From Actinacidiphila guanduensis (GTDB taxonomy: Bacteria > Actinomycetota > Actinomycetes > Streptomycetales > Streptomycetaceae): 64,000 bases of DNA. Shown in pieces: positions 8,115-17,235 of this stretch (position 1 is the first letter of the stretch; every line of letters begins with the position of its first letter). The notes under the pieces were generated by a model that was not told the DNA's origin, did not search any database, and saw only the letters and a list, made by a program, of their open reading frames with translations. The translations under genes were made by a program, and so were the position numbers. The DNA lies in NCBI RefSeq assembly GCF_900103985.1, contig NZ_FNIE01000003.1, forward strand, positions 124,001 through 188,000. The letters run 5' to 3'.

Positions 8115-11100
8115 GTGCGGGGCAACGACAGCTACCGGGCTGACGACCAGCTCTCTCGGCTCGAAGCCGAGATGGAGCGGCTGCGTACCGAGCGCGGCAA
8201 GGCGGTCGACCACGCCGACGACCTCGGCTACCAGGTCGAGGTGCTGCGCGCCAAGCTGCACGAGGCCCGCCGCAACCTGGCCGCCCGGCCCGCCTACGAC
8301 AACCTCGGCCACCAGGCCGACCAGCTCCTGCGCAACGCCCAGATCCAGGCCGACCAGCTGCGCGCCGACGCCGAGCGCGAGCTGCGCGAGGCCCGCGCCC
8401 AGACCCAGCGGCTGCTCCAGGAGCAGGCCGAGCACCAGGCCCGCTTCGAGGCCGAGTGGCACGCCGAGGCCGTCGCCCGCCGCCGCCAGCTGGACGAGGA
8501 GCTGGCCGAGCGGCGGGCCACCGTCGAGACCCACGTCAACGAGAACGTCGCCTGGGCCGAGCAGCTGCGGGCCCGCAGCGAGGCCCAGGCCCGGCGGCTC
8601 CTGGAGGAGACCCGCGCGGAGAGCGAGGCGGCCCTGGCCGCGGCCCGCGCCGAGGCCACCCGGGTCGCCGAGCAGACCGCCCAGCGGCTGACCGCCGAGG
8701 CGGAGGCGGCCAGGAACGAGGCCGAGCAGCTGCTGCGCCGGGCCCGCGCCGACGCCGAGCGGCTGCTGACCGCCGCCTCCGCGCAGGCCGGCGAGGCCAC
8801 CGCCGAGGCCGAGCAGCTGCGCAGCACCAGCCGCACCGAGTCCGACGAGGCCCGGATCAGGGCCACCGAGCTGACCCGGCTCGCCGACGAGCGGGCCCGC
8901 GAGGCCGAGGAGACGCTGCGGCAGGCCCGCGCGGAGGCCGAGCGGCTGCGCGAGGAGGCCACCGCGGGCGCCGCCAAGCGGCTCGCCGCGGCGGAGACCG
9001 AGAACGAGCAGCGCACCCGCACCGCCCGCGCCGAGATCGCCCGCATGGTCGCCGAGGCCACCAAGGAGGCCGAGGCCGCCAAGGCCGAGGCCGAGCAGGC
9101 GGTCGCCGACGCCCGGGCCGAGGCCGAGCGGATCAAGGCCGAGGCCGCCGAGACCGCCCGCGCGAAGGCCACCGAGGACGCCGCGGCCCAGCTCGCACAG
9201 GCCGCGAGGTCGGCCGAGGAAATCCTCACCAAGGCGTCGGAGGACGCCCGTTCGGCCACCAAGGCGGCCGCCGAGGAGGCCGAGCGGATCCGCCGGGAGG
9301 CCGACGCGGAGGCCGAGCGGCTGCGTGCGGAGGCCGAGGCGTCGGCCCAGGAGCTGCGCGGCGCCGCCCAGGACGACACGGCCGAATACCGCGCCAGGAC
9401 CGTGGAGTTGCAGGAGGAGGCCCGCCGACTGCGCGGCGAGGCCGAGCAGTTGCGGGCCGAAGCGGTCGCCGAGGGCGAGCGCATCCGCGGCGAGGCCAGG
9501 CGCGAGGCCGTCCAGCAGATCGAGGAGGCCGCGAGCCGGGCCGAGGAGCTGCTGGCCAAGGCGAAGGCCGACAGCGACGAGGTGCGCCAGGCCGCCGCCG
9601 GCGAGGCCGAGCGGATGCGCACCGAGTCCGTCGAGCGCGCCTCGGCGCTCAACTCCAAGGCGGAGGAGGCGCTGCGGCAGGCCCGCGCGGAGGCCGACGA
9701 GCTGCGCGCGGAGGCGGCCCGGCACGCGGAGTCCGCCAAGGAGGCCGCCGAGCAGGCGCTGGCCGACGCCCGCAGCGAGGCCGAGGCCGTGGGCGCGCGG
9801 ATGCGGGCCGAGGCCGAGGCGGACCTGACCCGGCTGCGCGAGGAGGCCGAGGCCCGGGTCGGCGCCGCCGAGGCCGCGCTGCGCGACGCGGGCGCCGAGG
9901 CGGACCGGATCCGCGCCGAGGCGGCCGAGGAGGCCGAGCGGCTGCGGTCGGAGACCGCCGAGCGGGTCCGCACCCTGCAGAAGCAGGCCGAGACCGAGGC
10001 GGTCCGGCTGCGCGACGAGGCGGCCGCGGACGCGGCCCAGACCCGCGCCGAGGGCGAGAGCGTCGCGGTACGGCTGCAGGCCGAGGCCGCCGCGGAGGCC
10101 GAGCAGCGCAGGACCGAGGCCCAGGAGACCGCCGACCGGCTGCGCGCGGAGGCCGCGGCCGCCGCCGAACGGCTGGGCGTGGAGGCCGCCGAGGCGCTGG
10201 AGGCCGCCCGCGAGGAGGCCGCCAGGCGCCGCCGCGAGGCCGAGGAGGTGCTGGGCGCCGCCCGCAGCGAGGCCGAGCAGGAGCGCGCCCAGGCCCGCCG
10301 GGAGAGCGAGGAGTTGCTCGCCACCGCCCGCCGCCGGGTGGAGGACGCGGGCGCCGAGGCGGACCGGCTGGTCGCCGAGGCCGAGCAGCGGGCGACCGAG
10401 CTGGTGGCCGCCGCGGAGGCGCACGCCCAGCAGGTGCGCGACTCCGTCGCCGGGCTGCGCCAGGAGGCCGAGGAGGAGATCGCCGGGCTGCGCTCGGCCG
10501 CCGAGCACGCCGCCGAGCGGCTGCGGGCCGAGGCGCAGGGCGAGGCCGACCGGCTGCACGCCGACGCCAACTCCGAGCGGGAGCGGGCCGGTGAGGACGC
10601 CGCCCGGATGCGCCGGGTGGCGCAGGAGGAGTCCGAGGCGGCCCGGGCGCTGGCCGACCGCACTGTCGGCGAGGCGATCGAGGAGTCCGACCGGCTGCGT
10701 ACCGAGGCGCGCGAGGACGCCAACCGGATGCGCACCGACGCCGCCAACCAGGCGGACCAGCTGGTCGGCAAGGCGCGGGCCGAGGCCGAGCGCCTGGACC
10801 GGCTCGCCAAGGAGGCCCTGGAGCGGGCCGAGCAGGAGGCCGAGCGGTCGCGGGCGCAGTCCCAGCAATTGCTCGACGAGGCCCGCGAGGCGGCCAACAA
10901 GCGCCGCAGCGAGGCCGCCGAGCAGGCCGACGAACTGATCGGCAAGGCGCAGGCGGAGGCGGTCGCCACCCAGACCGCCGCCGAGGAGCAGGCCGACACC
11001 ATGGTGGGGGCGGCCCGCGCGGAGGCCGAGCGGATCGTCGCCGAGGCCACCGCGGAGGGCAACGGCCTGGTGGAGCGGGCCCGTACCGACGCCGATACGC

Positions 11101-11672
11101 TGCTGGTGGAGGCGCGCACCGACGCCACCGCCATCCGCAACCGCACCGAGGAGCTGCGCCGCCGGGTCGAGACCGAGGTGGAGGAGCTGCACGAGCGGGC
11201 CCGCAAGGAGGCCGCGGAGGCGATGAAGTCGGTCGGCGAGCGGGTCGACAAGCTGGTGGCCGCGGCCACCGGGCAGCTCGCGGAGGCCGAGGCCAAGGCC
11301 GCCGAGATCCGCTCCACCGCGACGTCGGAGGCGAGCAAGGTGCGCATCGCCGCGGTGAAGAAGGTCGAGGGCCTGCTCAAGGAGGCCGAGCAGAAGAAGG
11401 CGGAGGCCGAGCGCGAGGCGGAGCGGGTCAAGGGGGAGGCCCGTGCCGAGGCCGAGCGCATCGTGGCCGAGGGCAGAAGGGAGTTGGAGACCCTGGTGCG
11501 CCGCAGGGAGGACATCAACGCCGAGATCTCACGGGTGCAGGACGTGCTCGAGGCGCTGGAGTCCTTCGAAGCCCCCGGCTCGGGCGGCGGCAAGAGCGCC
11601 GTCGCCGCTGCTGCGGGCGCCCCGACCACGCGTGCGAGCGGCAAGCGCATCGAAGATGCTCAACTCGATTGA
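8115..11672 (+). CDS. scy: Polarized growth protein Scy
   Basis: A long coiled-coil scaffold of about 1185 residues. After a short opening (VRGNDSYRADDQLSRLEAEM) nearly the whole protein is alanine/glutamate/arginine-rich heptad sequence with recurring AEAERLR and RAEAERI blocks and no globular domain. Published work on Streptomyces Scy describes such rods with a 51-residue periodicity; Scy organises the tip-growth assembly with DivIVA and FilP. I chose GTG 8115 because remembered homologues begin at VRG; GTG 8082 is in frame, 11 codons longer. The AGGAGA at 8093-8098 is rather far from 8115, so the start is uncertain. filP follows directly, as in other streptomycetes. Confidence 0.9.
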   Translation: MRGNDSYRADDQLSRLEAEMERLRTERGKAVDHADDLGYQVEVLRAKLHEARRNLAARPAYDNLGHQADQLLRNAQIQADQLRADAERELREARAQTQRLLQEQAEHQARFEAEWHAEAVARRRQLDEELAERRATVETHVNENVAWAEQLRARSEAQARRLLEETRAESEAALAAARAEATRVAEQTAQRLTAEAEAARNEAEQLLRRARADAERLLTAASAQAGEATAEAEQLRSTSRTESDEARIRATELTRLADERAREAEETLRQARAEAERLREEATAGAAKRLAAAETENEQRTRTARAEIARMVAEATKEAEAAKAEAEQAVADARAEAERIKAEAAETARAKATEDAAAQLAQAARSAEEILTKASEDARSATKAAAEEAERIRREADAEAERLRAEAEASAQELRGAAQDDTAEYRARTVELQEEARRLRGEAEQLRAEAVAEGERIRGEARREAVQQIEEAASRAEELLAKAKADSDEVRQAAAGEAERMRTESVERASALNSKAEEALRQARAEADELRAEAARHAESAKEAAEQALADARSEAEAVGARMRAEAEADLTRLREEAEARVGAAEAALRDAGAEADRIRAEAAEEAERLRSETAERVRTLQKQAETEAVRLRDEAAADAAQTRAEGESVAVRLQAEAAAEAEQRRTEAQETADRLRAEAAAAAERLGVEAAEALEAAREEAARRRREAEEVLGAARSEAEQERAQARRESEELLATARRRVEDAGAEADRLVAEAEQRATELVAAAEAHAQQVRDSVAGLRQEAEEEIAGLRSAAEHAAERLRAEAQGEADRLHADANSERERAGEDAARMRRVAQEESEAARALADRTVGEAIEESDRLRTEAREDANRMRTDAANQADQLVGKARAEAERLDRLAKEALERAEQEAERSRAQSQQLLDEAREAANKRRSEAAEQADELIGKAQAEAVATQTAAEEQADTMVGAARAEAERIVAEATAEGNGLVERARTDADTLLVEARTDATAIRNRTEELRRRVETEVEELHERARKEAAEAMKSVGERVDKLVAAATGQLAEAEAKAAEIRSTATSEASKVRIAAVKKVEGLLKEAEQKKAEAEREAERVKGEARAEAERIVAEGRRELETLVRRREDINAEISRVQDVLEALESFEAPGSGGGKSAVAAAAGAPTTRASGKRIEDAQLD

Positions 11673-11707
11673 GTGCACATTCTCCATATCGAATAAGCAA
11701 TGGCTCG

Positions 11708-11734
11708 GTGACACGCCGCCGCGCCCCCTAGGAT
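11708..11734 (+). promoter_or_regulatory. Candidate filP promoter
   Basis: GTGACA (11708-11713) and TAGGAT (11729-11734) resemble -35 and -10 boxes with a 15-base spacer, 43 bases before the filP start. It would let filP be transcribed separately from scy. Confidence 0.4.
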
Positions 11735-11777
11735 TCCCCCTATCACCTCACCGGTCTGAATCATCGACAGGAACCCC

Positions 11778-12716
11778 ATGAGCGACACTTCCTCCCCTTT
11801 CGGCTTCGAGCTCGTGCGTCGCGGATACGACCGCGGACAGGTGGACGACCGCATCACCAAGCTCGTCGCCGACCGTGACAGCGCGCTGACCCGCATCACC
11901 GCGCTGGAGAAGCGCATCGAGGAACTGCACCTCGAGACGCAGAACGCCCAGGCCCAGGTCTCGGACTCCGAGCCCTCCTACGCCGGGCTCGGCGCCCGCG
12001 TGGAGAAGATCCTCCGCCTCGCCGAGGAGGAGGCGAAGGACCTGCGCGAGGAGGCCCGCCGGGCCGCGGAGCAGCACCGCGAGCTGGCCGAGTCCGCGGC
12101 CGCGCAGGTGCGCAGCGACGCCGAGGCGTACGCCGCCGACCGCAAGGCCAAGGCCGAGGACGAGGGCGCGCGGATCGTCGACAAGGCCAAGGGCGACGCG
12201 ACCCAGCTGCGCGCCGAGGCCCAGAAGGACGCCTCCGCCAAGCGCGAGGAGGCCGACGCCCTCTTCGAGGAGACCCGCGCCAAGGCCGCCCAGGCCGCGG
12301 CCGACTTCGAGACCAACCTCGCCAAGCGGCGCGAGCAGTCCGAGCGTGACCTGGCGTCCCGTCAGGCCAAGGCGGAGAAGCGGCTGGCGGAGATCGAGCA
12401 CCGCGCCGAGCAGCTGCGCCTGGAGGCCGAGAAGCTGCGTACGGACGCCGAGCGCCGGGCCCGCCAGACGGTGGAGACCGCGCAGCGGCAGTCCGAGGAC
12501 ATCGTCGCGGACGCGAACGCCAAGGCCGACCGGATCCGCAGCGAGTCCGAGCGCGAGCTGGCGGCGCTCACCAACCGCCGCGACAGCATCAACGCGCAGC
12601 TGACGAACGTGCGCGAGATGCTGGCCACCCTCACCGGTGCCGCGGTCGCCGCGGCGGGCTCGCCCGCCGACGACGAGCCGGTCTCCCGCGGGGTGCCGGC
12701 CCAGCAGTCCCGCTGA
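11778..12716 (+). CDS. filP: Intermediate filament-like protein FilP
   Basis: A 312-residue coiled-coil protein starting MSDTSSPFGFELVRRGYDRG at ATG 11778. The opening residues resemble the DivIVA-like lipid or target-binding N-terminus (FELVRRGYDRGQVDDRI). Heptad-rich rods follow (for example ITALEKRIEELHLE, then long A/E/R/K stretches to about residue 290), and a short non-coiled tail. Streptomyces FilP forms filaments that stiffen hyphae near growing tips and interacts with DivIVA and Scy. It was often annotated as a cellulose-binding protein. It lies 105 bases after scy and is followed by a strong hairpin, so it closes this transcription unit. Confidence 0.92.
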   Translation: MSDTSSPFGFELVRRGYDRGQVDDRITKLVADRDSALTRITALEKRIEELHLETQNAQAQVSDSEPSYAGLGARVEKILRLAEEEAKDLREEARRAAEQHRELAESAAAQVRSDAEAYAADRKAKAEDEGARIVDKAKGDATQLRAEAQKDASAKREEADALFEETRAKAAQAAADFETNLAKRREQSERDLASRQAKAEKRLAEIEHRAEQLRLEAEKLRTDAERRARQTVETAQRQSEDIVADANAKADRIRSESERELAALTNRRDSINAQLTNVREMLATLTGAAVAAAGSPADDEPVSRGVPAQQSR

Positions 12717-12783
12717 CACCTGCCGCAGCGTCGGCCGGTTGCCGGCCGGAGTGCCGGCCGGTTCTCGGCCGGAGCGTTTGTCC

Positions 12784-12815
12784 ACAACCCCCGCCCCTCC
12801 TCGGGCGGGGGTTGT
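12784..12815 (+). terminator. Strong hairpin after filP
   Basis: ACAACCCCCGCCC (12784-12796) and GGGCGGGGGTTGT (12803-12815) form a perfect 13-bp stem with a 6-base loop. No long T-run follows, which is usual for streptomycete terminators. Just before it (12731-12773) CCGGCCGG-type dyads recur four times. Confidence 0.75.
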
Positions 12816-12838
12816 GCGCTCTCTTGTAGCCTCGCTGC

Positions 12839-14023
12839 ATGATTGAGTTGCAGGGGCTCACCAAGCGGTACGGGGACAAGACCGCTGTCGACCATCTGAC
12901 CTTCACCGTGCGCCCCGGCGTGGTGACCGGCTTCCTCGGGCCCAATGGAGCCGGCAAGTCCACCACCATGCGCATGCTGCTCGGCCTGGACACCCCCACC
13001 AGCGGGGACGTGCGGATCGACGGCAAGCACTACGCGCAGCTCAGCGAGCCGCTGAAGTACATCGGCGCGCTGCTGGACGCCAAGGCGATCCACGGCGGCC
13101 GCACCGCCTACAACCACCTGCTGTGCCTGGCCCAGTCCAACCGCATCCCCCGCCGCAGGGTGGACGAGGTGCTGGAGACCGTCGGCCTCACGGCGGTGGC
13201 CAAAAAGCGCTCCAAGGGCTTCTCGCTCGGCATGGGGCAGCGCCTGGGCATCGCCGGCGCCCTGCTCGGCGACCCCGAGATCCTGATGTTCGACGAGCCG
13301 GTCAACGGGCTGGACCCGGAGGGCATCCACTGGATCCGCAACCTGATGAAGGGTCTGGCCGCCCAGGGCCGCACCGTCTTCGTCTCCAGCCACCTGATGA
13401 GCGAGATGGCGCTGACCGCCGACCACCTCATCGTCATCGGCCGCGGCCGGCTGCTGGCGGACACCTCGATGTCGGAGTTCATCGAGCGCAACTCCCGCTC
13501 CTATGTGCGGGTGCGCACCCCGCAGCGCGAGCAGTTCAAGGACGCGGGCAGCGCGGCCGGCCTCACCCTGGTGGAGAGCGCCGACGGCTCCTTCGAGGTC
13601 CCCGGTGCCGACGCGGCGGCGCTCGGCGAACTCGCGGCCCGGCATCAGCTGGTGCTGCACGAACTCAGCCCGCAGCGGGCGTCGTTGGAGGAAGCGTTCA
13701 TGCAGCTCACCGCGGAGTCGGTGGAGTACCACGCGGGTGGGCCGGGGCCCGTCCCGGCCGGCGGCCCCTGGCAGCCGGCCGGCGCCCCGGGACAGCCCGC
13801 GCCGCCGCTGCCGCCGGGCCAGGTGCAGCCGCCGGTCGTGCAGCCCCCGCAGCCGTACCAGGGGCAGCAGGGGCCGCCGGTGCCGCCGTCGCCGTACCAG
13901 CAGCCCTACCCGGGACAGCAGGGCCAGCAGGGCCCGCCGCAGCAGCAGCCGCCCTACCAGCCGCCGGGGCAGCCCCAGTGGGGCGCGGGCTGGCGCGACT
14001 CCGGCAAGCGGAAGGGGCGCTGA
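12839..14023 (+). CDS. ABC transporter ATP-binding protein with a P/Q-rich tail
   Basis: A 394-residue protein. Residues about 1-300 are a standard ABC-2 type ATPase: Walker A GPNGAGKSTTMRM (about 37-49), ABC signature FSLGMGQRLGIAGALLG (about 130), Walker B EILMFDEPVNGLDPEG, and the H-loop in FVSSHLMSEM. From about residue 305 to the end it switches to a low-complexity proline/glutamine/glycine tail with repeated GQQG and PYQ motifs, ending GWRDSGKRKGR. Such tails are not needed for ATPase function and could be disordered or an interaction site. The permease gene starts one base after its stop, so the two form one exporter; the substrate is unknown. Confidence 0.9.
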   Translation: MIELQGLTKRYGDKTAVDHLTFTVRPGVVTGFLGPNGAGKSTTMRMLLGLDTPTSGDVRIDGKHYAQLSEPLKYIGALLDAKAIHGGRTAYNHLLCLAQSNRIPRRRVDEVLETVGLTAVAKKRSKGFSLGMGQRLGIAGALLGDPEILMFDEPVNGLDPEGIHWIRNLMKGLAAQGRTVFVSSHLMSEMALTADHLIVIGRGRLLADTSMSEFIERNSRSYVRVRTPQREQFKDAGSAAGLTLVESADGSFEVPGADAAALGELAARHQLVLHELSPQRASLEEAFMQLTAESVEYHAGGPGPVPAGGPWQPAGAPGQPAPPLPPGQVQPPVVQPPQPYQGQQGPPVPPSPYQQPYPGQQGQQGPPQQQPPYQPPGQPQWGAGWRDSGKRKGR

Positions 14024-14024
14024 C

Positions 14025-14798
14025 ATGGCCGCCACCTCCGCCGTCCTGCAGTCGGAGTGGACGAAGATCCGCTCGGTGCGCTCCACCGTGTGGACCCTCG
14101 CCCTCGCCTTCCTCGTCACCCTCGTCCTCGGCGCCGTGATCTGCCTGGTCTTCAACAGCCAGTGGGACTCGATGTCGACGTCCGACAAGCTCACCTTCGA
14201 CCCGACGAACACCAGCTTCTTCGGCATGACGCTCGGTCAGCTCGCGCTGATCGTCTTCGGGGTGCTGGTGTTCTCCAGCGAGTACAGCACCGGCATGATC
14301 CGCACCTCGCTGGCCGCGGTGCCGCAGCGCGGCCACTTCTACCTGGCGAAGGTCGCGGTGGCGGGCCTGCTGGCGCTGGTCGTCGGCATGGTGACGAGCT
14401 TTCTGACCTTCTTCGTCGGCCAGGCGCTGCTCGGCCCGCACAAGGCGCAGATCGGCGACCCGGGCGTGCTGCGCGCGGTGTTCGGCGCCGGCCTCTACAT
14501 GACGCTGCTGGTGCTGCTCTGCGTGGGCGCGGCGGCGATGCTGCGCAGCCCGATGCTGGGGCTCGGCATCCTGATGCCGTTCTTCTTCCTGGTCTCGCCG
14601 ATCCTGTCGGCGGTGCCGAAGGTCAAGTCGGTGGCGCGCTACTTCCCCGACCAGGCCGGCCAGAAGATCATGCAGGTGGTGCCGTCCTCCGACGATCACA
14701 CGCACTACGGCCCCTGGGGCGGCATCCTCATCATGGCGATCTGGGTGGCGGCCGCCCTCCTCGGCGGCTACCTGGTCCTGCGCAACAGGGACGCCTGA
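14025..14798 (+). CDS. ABC-2 type transporter permease
   Basis: A 257-residue membrane protein whose ATG lies one base beyond the stop of the ATPase gene. It begins with the cytoplasmic amphipathic segment AVLQSEWTKIRSVRST, typical of streptomycete ABC-2 permeases. About six hydrophobic helices follow, including TLALAFLVTLVLGAVICL, LALIVFGVLVFSSEY and the C-terminal GGILIMAIWVAAALLGGYLVL. The SEYSTGMIRTSLAAVP motif after the second helix is the usual coupling-helix region. It would form an exporter with the preceding ATPase. No substrate clue is visible. Confidence 0.88.
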   Translation: MAATSAVLQSEWTKIRSVRSTVWTLALAFLVTLVLGAVICLVFNSQWDSMSTSDKLTFDPTNTSFFGMTLGQLALIVFGVLVFSSEYSTGMIRTSLAAVPQRGHFYLAKVAVAGLLALVVGMVTSFLTFFVGQALLGPHKAQIGDPGVLRAVFGAGLYMTLLVLLCVGAAAMLRSPMLGLGILMPFFFLVSPILSAVPKVKSVARYFPDQAGQKIMQVVPSSDDHTHYGPWGGILIMAIWVAAALLGGYLVLRNRDA

Positions 14799-14811
14799 GG
14801 GGCGCCCGGAC

Positions 14812-14826
14812 CGGGCCACCGGCCCG
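14812..14826 (+). terminator. Short hairpin after the ABC permease gene
   Basis: CGGGCC and GGCCCG form a 6-bp stem with a 3-base loop, 13 bases after the permease stop. It is weak but correctly placed, between convergent genes. Confidence 0.35.
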
Positions 14827-14876
14827 AACGGCTCAGGACCGACTCAGGATCGACTCGCAACCGGTTCACGACCGGC

Positions 14877-15185
14877 TCAGTACCGGGGCGCGTTACGGGA
14901 CCGCTGCACCTTGCTGGTGCGGCGGTCCCTGGCGTTCCAGCAGGCGCGGTGCCAGTGCCGCCGGTCGTCCAGCCCGTCGTACTCGCGCCAGGCGACGACG
15001 TGGCCGACGCCGGGCGGGATCTCCTGGTCGCAGCCGGGGCAGCGGTAGTGCTTGCCCGCGGCGCTGCCGGCGATCGGCCGCACCACCCAGTCCTCGCCCC
15101 GCCACTCCTGGGTGGCGGGGGTGCCGAAGCCGCTCTCGCGTTCGGCCGGCCGGGGCCGGTTCTGGTGGTTGCGTCGCGGCGACAC
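14877..15185 (-). CDS. Small conserved actinobacterial zinc-ribbon-like protein
   Basis: A 102-residue protein starting MSPRRNHQNRPRPAERESG. The first 20 residues and the last 20 (rich in R, K and S) are basic. The centre holds YRCPGCDQEIPPGVGHVVAWRE and, about 25 residues on, RRHWHRACWN: a C-x2-C plus H/C pattern that could bind one zinc. Streptomycete homologues are often labelled ATP/GTP-binding protein, but no P-loop is present. The basic ends and zinc knuckle suggest nucleic-acid binding, which is inference. It converges on the ABC permease gene. Confidence 0.75.
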   Translation of the reverse strand: MSPRRNHQNRPRPAERESGFGTPATQEWRGEDWVVRPIAGSAAGKHYRCPGCDQEIPPGVGHVVAWREYDGLDDRRHWHRACWNARDRRTSKVQRSRNAPRY

Positions 15186-15487
15186 GGCTCACCTCGCGCC
15201 TCTGTCCGGCGGGGCCGGCCGGACGGCTACTGGTCGGAATCAGGCTGTCCGTCCAGGTTATACGCGGCACTGGACAAAGAGGCGCCAGGTGTGCGGGATG
15301 CGTGCCGTGCGCCGCGGGCGGGCCGCGCACGGGCACGGTGCGGGCGGGCGCCGGAGGAAGCACCGGGCCGATCGCCGGGCAGGCGTCCCCGCAGGGGTCG
15401 CGGCACTGCCGACAATCATGAGAACGCCCCCGAAGCCGTGCCTTGGGCACGTGCCAGGACGTTGGACCGGCAAAGAGGGAGTGAGCG
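15186..15487. other. Intergenic spacer without a supported gene
   Basis: About 300 bases between two divergent genes. Short open frames here have no family features. I see no terminator or riboswitch. It must contain the promoters of the small zinc-ribbon gene (minus strand) and of the flavin oxidoreductase gene (plus strand), but no -10/-35 pair stands out. Confidence 0.4.
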
Positions 15488-16513
15488 ATGCGCGTGGGGA
15501 CGTTCGTACTTGCCGCCCAGTTCCCCGGTCAGGGCCAAGGGGAGGCGCTCCACCGGGCGCTGGCCGCGGCGGAGGCGACCGAGGCCGCGGGGCTGGACGC
15601 GGTCTGGCTCGCGGAGCACCACTTCGTGCCCTACGGCGTCTGCCCGTCGGCGGTCACGCTGGCCGCGATGGTGCTCGGCCGCACCTCCCGGATCGGGGTG
15701 GGCACCGCGGTGAGCGTGCTGCCCACCGCGCACCCGGTGGCGCTCGGCGAGCAGGCCGCGCTGCTGCACCTGGCCTCCGGCGGGCGCTTCACGCTCGGCG
15801 TGGGCCGCGGCGGCCCCTGGGTGGACCTGGAGGTCTTCGGCGCCGGCCCGGACGCCTTCGAGCACGGCTTCCCCGAGTCGCTGGAGCTGCTGCTGCGCTG
15901 GCTGAGCGAGCCCGCGGTGGGCGCGGACGGCCCCCGCTACGCCTTCCGTGAGGTCGCGGTGGTGCCGCGGCCGGCCGAGCCGGAGGGCCCGGCGGGACCG
16001 CAGGTCGTGGTGGCCTGCACCTCGCCGGCCACGGTCCGCCTCGCCGCCCGCCACGGCCTGCCGATGCTGCTGGGCATGCACTGCGGCGACGAGGAGAAGG
16101 CCGGCATGGTCGCGCTGTGGCGGCAGGCGGCGCTGGAGGCGGGCCGCGACCCGCAGGAGGTGGCGGAGGCGGGCCACGTCTCGGCGGGAGTGGTCCAGGT
16201 CGCCGACACCCGGGCCGACGCCGTGGAGACGCTGCTGAAGGCGATGCCGGGCTGGCTGCGGCACGGGCTCGGCGCCCACCGCACGTACGACGGCTCGGTG
16301 CGGCCGATGCGGGACCCGGTGGAGTACACCGAGCTGCTGTGCGCCCTGCACCCGGTGGGCACCCCGCGGCTGTGCGCGGACCGGCTCGCGGCCACCGCGC
16401 ACCGCACCGGGATCACCCGCTTCGCCCTCCTCGCCGAGGGCTCGGGCGACACCGACGCCACAGTGGCGAACGTGGCGCGGCTGGGCGGCGAGGTGCTGCC
16501 GGAACTGGCCTGA
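15488..16513 (+). CDS. LLM class flavin-dependent oxidoreductase
   Basis: A 341-residue bacterial-luciferase-like (TIM barrel) monooxygenase. The ATG at 15488 has GAGGGAGTG just upstream. Family segments include the opening strand MRVGTFVLAAQFP, the LDAVWLAEHHF motif (residues about 37-47), RIGVGTAVSVLPTAHPV and LASGGRFTLGVGRGGPW, which line the flavin site, and a C-terminal HRTGITRFALLAEGSG segment. These enzymes use reduced FMN or F420 supplied by a partner. The substrate is not evident, and no reductase gene lies nearby. The gene converges on the SCO5389-type gene. Confidence 0.88.
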   Translation: MRVGTFVLAAQFPGQGQGEALHRALAAAEATEAAGLDAVWLAEHHFVPYGVCPSAVTLAAMVLGRTSRIGVGTAVSVLPTAHPVALGEQAALLHLASGGRFTLGVGRGGPWVDLEVFGAGPDAFEHGFPESLELLLRWLSEPAVGADGPRYAFREVAVVPRPAEPEGPAGPQVVVACTSPATVRLAARHGLPMLLGMHCGDEEKAGMVALWRQAALEAGRDPQEVAEAGHVSAGVVQVADTRADAVETLLKAMPGWLRHGLGAHRTYDGSVRPMRDPVEYTELLCALHPVGTPRLCADRLAATAHRTGITRFALLAEGSGDTDATVANVARLGGEVLPELA

Positions 16514-16580
16514 ATCCCGTTAGGCGACGGGGAGTTGCCGGGCCCGCTGCCGCTCGTCACGGCCGGGCGCGCCGGCGGGT

Positions 16581-16611
16581 GGCGGGCCGGGGCCGCAGCC
16601 GCCGGCCCGCC
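16581..16611. terminator. Bidirectional hairpin between convergent genes
   Basis: GGCGGGCCGG (16581-16590) pairs perfectly with CCGGCCCGCC (16602-16611) around an 11-base loop. It sits in the 106-base spacer between the convergent oxidoreductase and SCO5389-type genes and could end transcription from both sides. Confidence 0.6.
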
Positions 16612-16619
16612 CTGGGGCC

Positions 16620-17012
16620 TCAGCAGTCGCGCAACTCCGGTGACTGGTTGAGCAGTTGGGAGCGGATCGAGGTGAAGTCGCGGTAGCTGTCCCCGTCCGC
16701 GGCGTCGAGCGGGAAGACCGCGACCCGGTGGCAGTTCTGGAAGGCCAGCCGGACCCCGAAGTGCCGCTGCAGGGCACCGCGGATGGAGTCGCTGGCGAGC
16801 GCGCGCAGCAGCTGGCCGCGCTCCTTCTCGCTCGGCGGCGGCACCTGGTTGTCGGCGAAGTCGCCCCCGTCGACCTTCAGTCGGGCCGTCAGCGTGCTGA
16901 TCATCTCCCACGCGTAAGGGAGGGAGGTCCGGACGCAGTCGACGAACTCCCGCTCGTCGACCTCGCCTCGCTCGGCCTGCGCGAGAAGGGCCGGTGAGAC
17001 GTCGAGGGACAT
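16620..17012 (-). CDS. SCO5389 family protein
   Basis: A 130-residue, mostly alpha-helical protein with no signal peptide or membrane segment. Its ATG at 17012 is preceded by AGGAGAGGAG. It begins MSLDVSPALLAQAERGEVDE and ends QLLNQSPELRDC. It matches a conserved streptomycete family of unknown function named after S. coelicolor SCO5389, found next to nucS as here. The pattern FVDCVRTSLPYAWEMI and the short acidic turns give no enzymatic clue. It is divergent from nucS with about 220 bases between. Confidence 0.8.
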   Translation of the reverse strand: MSLDVSPALLAQAERGEVDEREFVDCVRTSLPYAWEMISTLTARLKVDGGDFADNQVPPPSEKERGQLLRALASDSIRGALQRHFGVRLAFQNCHRVAVFPLDAADGDSYRDFTSIRSQLLNQSPELRDC

Positions 17013-17221
17013 GGGTACTCCTCTCCTGACCGCGCGTCCCGGGGGACGGGGTCTGCGGGCACCCCCCAGCCGCGCGCGGCCGTGGGGGAGGACGGGTGTG
17101 CCCGGGGCCGCCTGCGTGCGGTGCGCGGCTCCCGAGCTTCAACCGTAGGGGTCCCCCGCGCGGCCGCACCAGGCGGCAGCGCCCACAACCAGCCAATTTT
17201 CCGGGCGGGGGCGCGGGCGGG

Positions 17222-17227
17222 TAGCGT
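17222..17227 (+). promoter_or_regulatory. Candidate -10 for a leaderless nucS transcript
   Basis: TAGCGT fits the streptomycete -10 pattern and ends 8 bases before the nucS ATG. That spacing would place transcription initiation at or next to the start codon. No clear ribosome site precedes the ATG, which agrees. Confidence 0.4.
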
Positions 17228-17235
17228 TGCCGACC

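Noticed and set aside
8115..11672. Apparent short tandem repeats (GAGGCC-rich) across the scy gene
   Set aside because: They reflect Ala/Glu/Arg heptad coding with strong codon bias and are not discrete DNA repeats.
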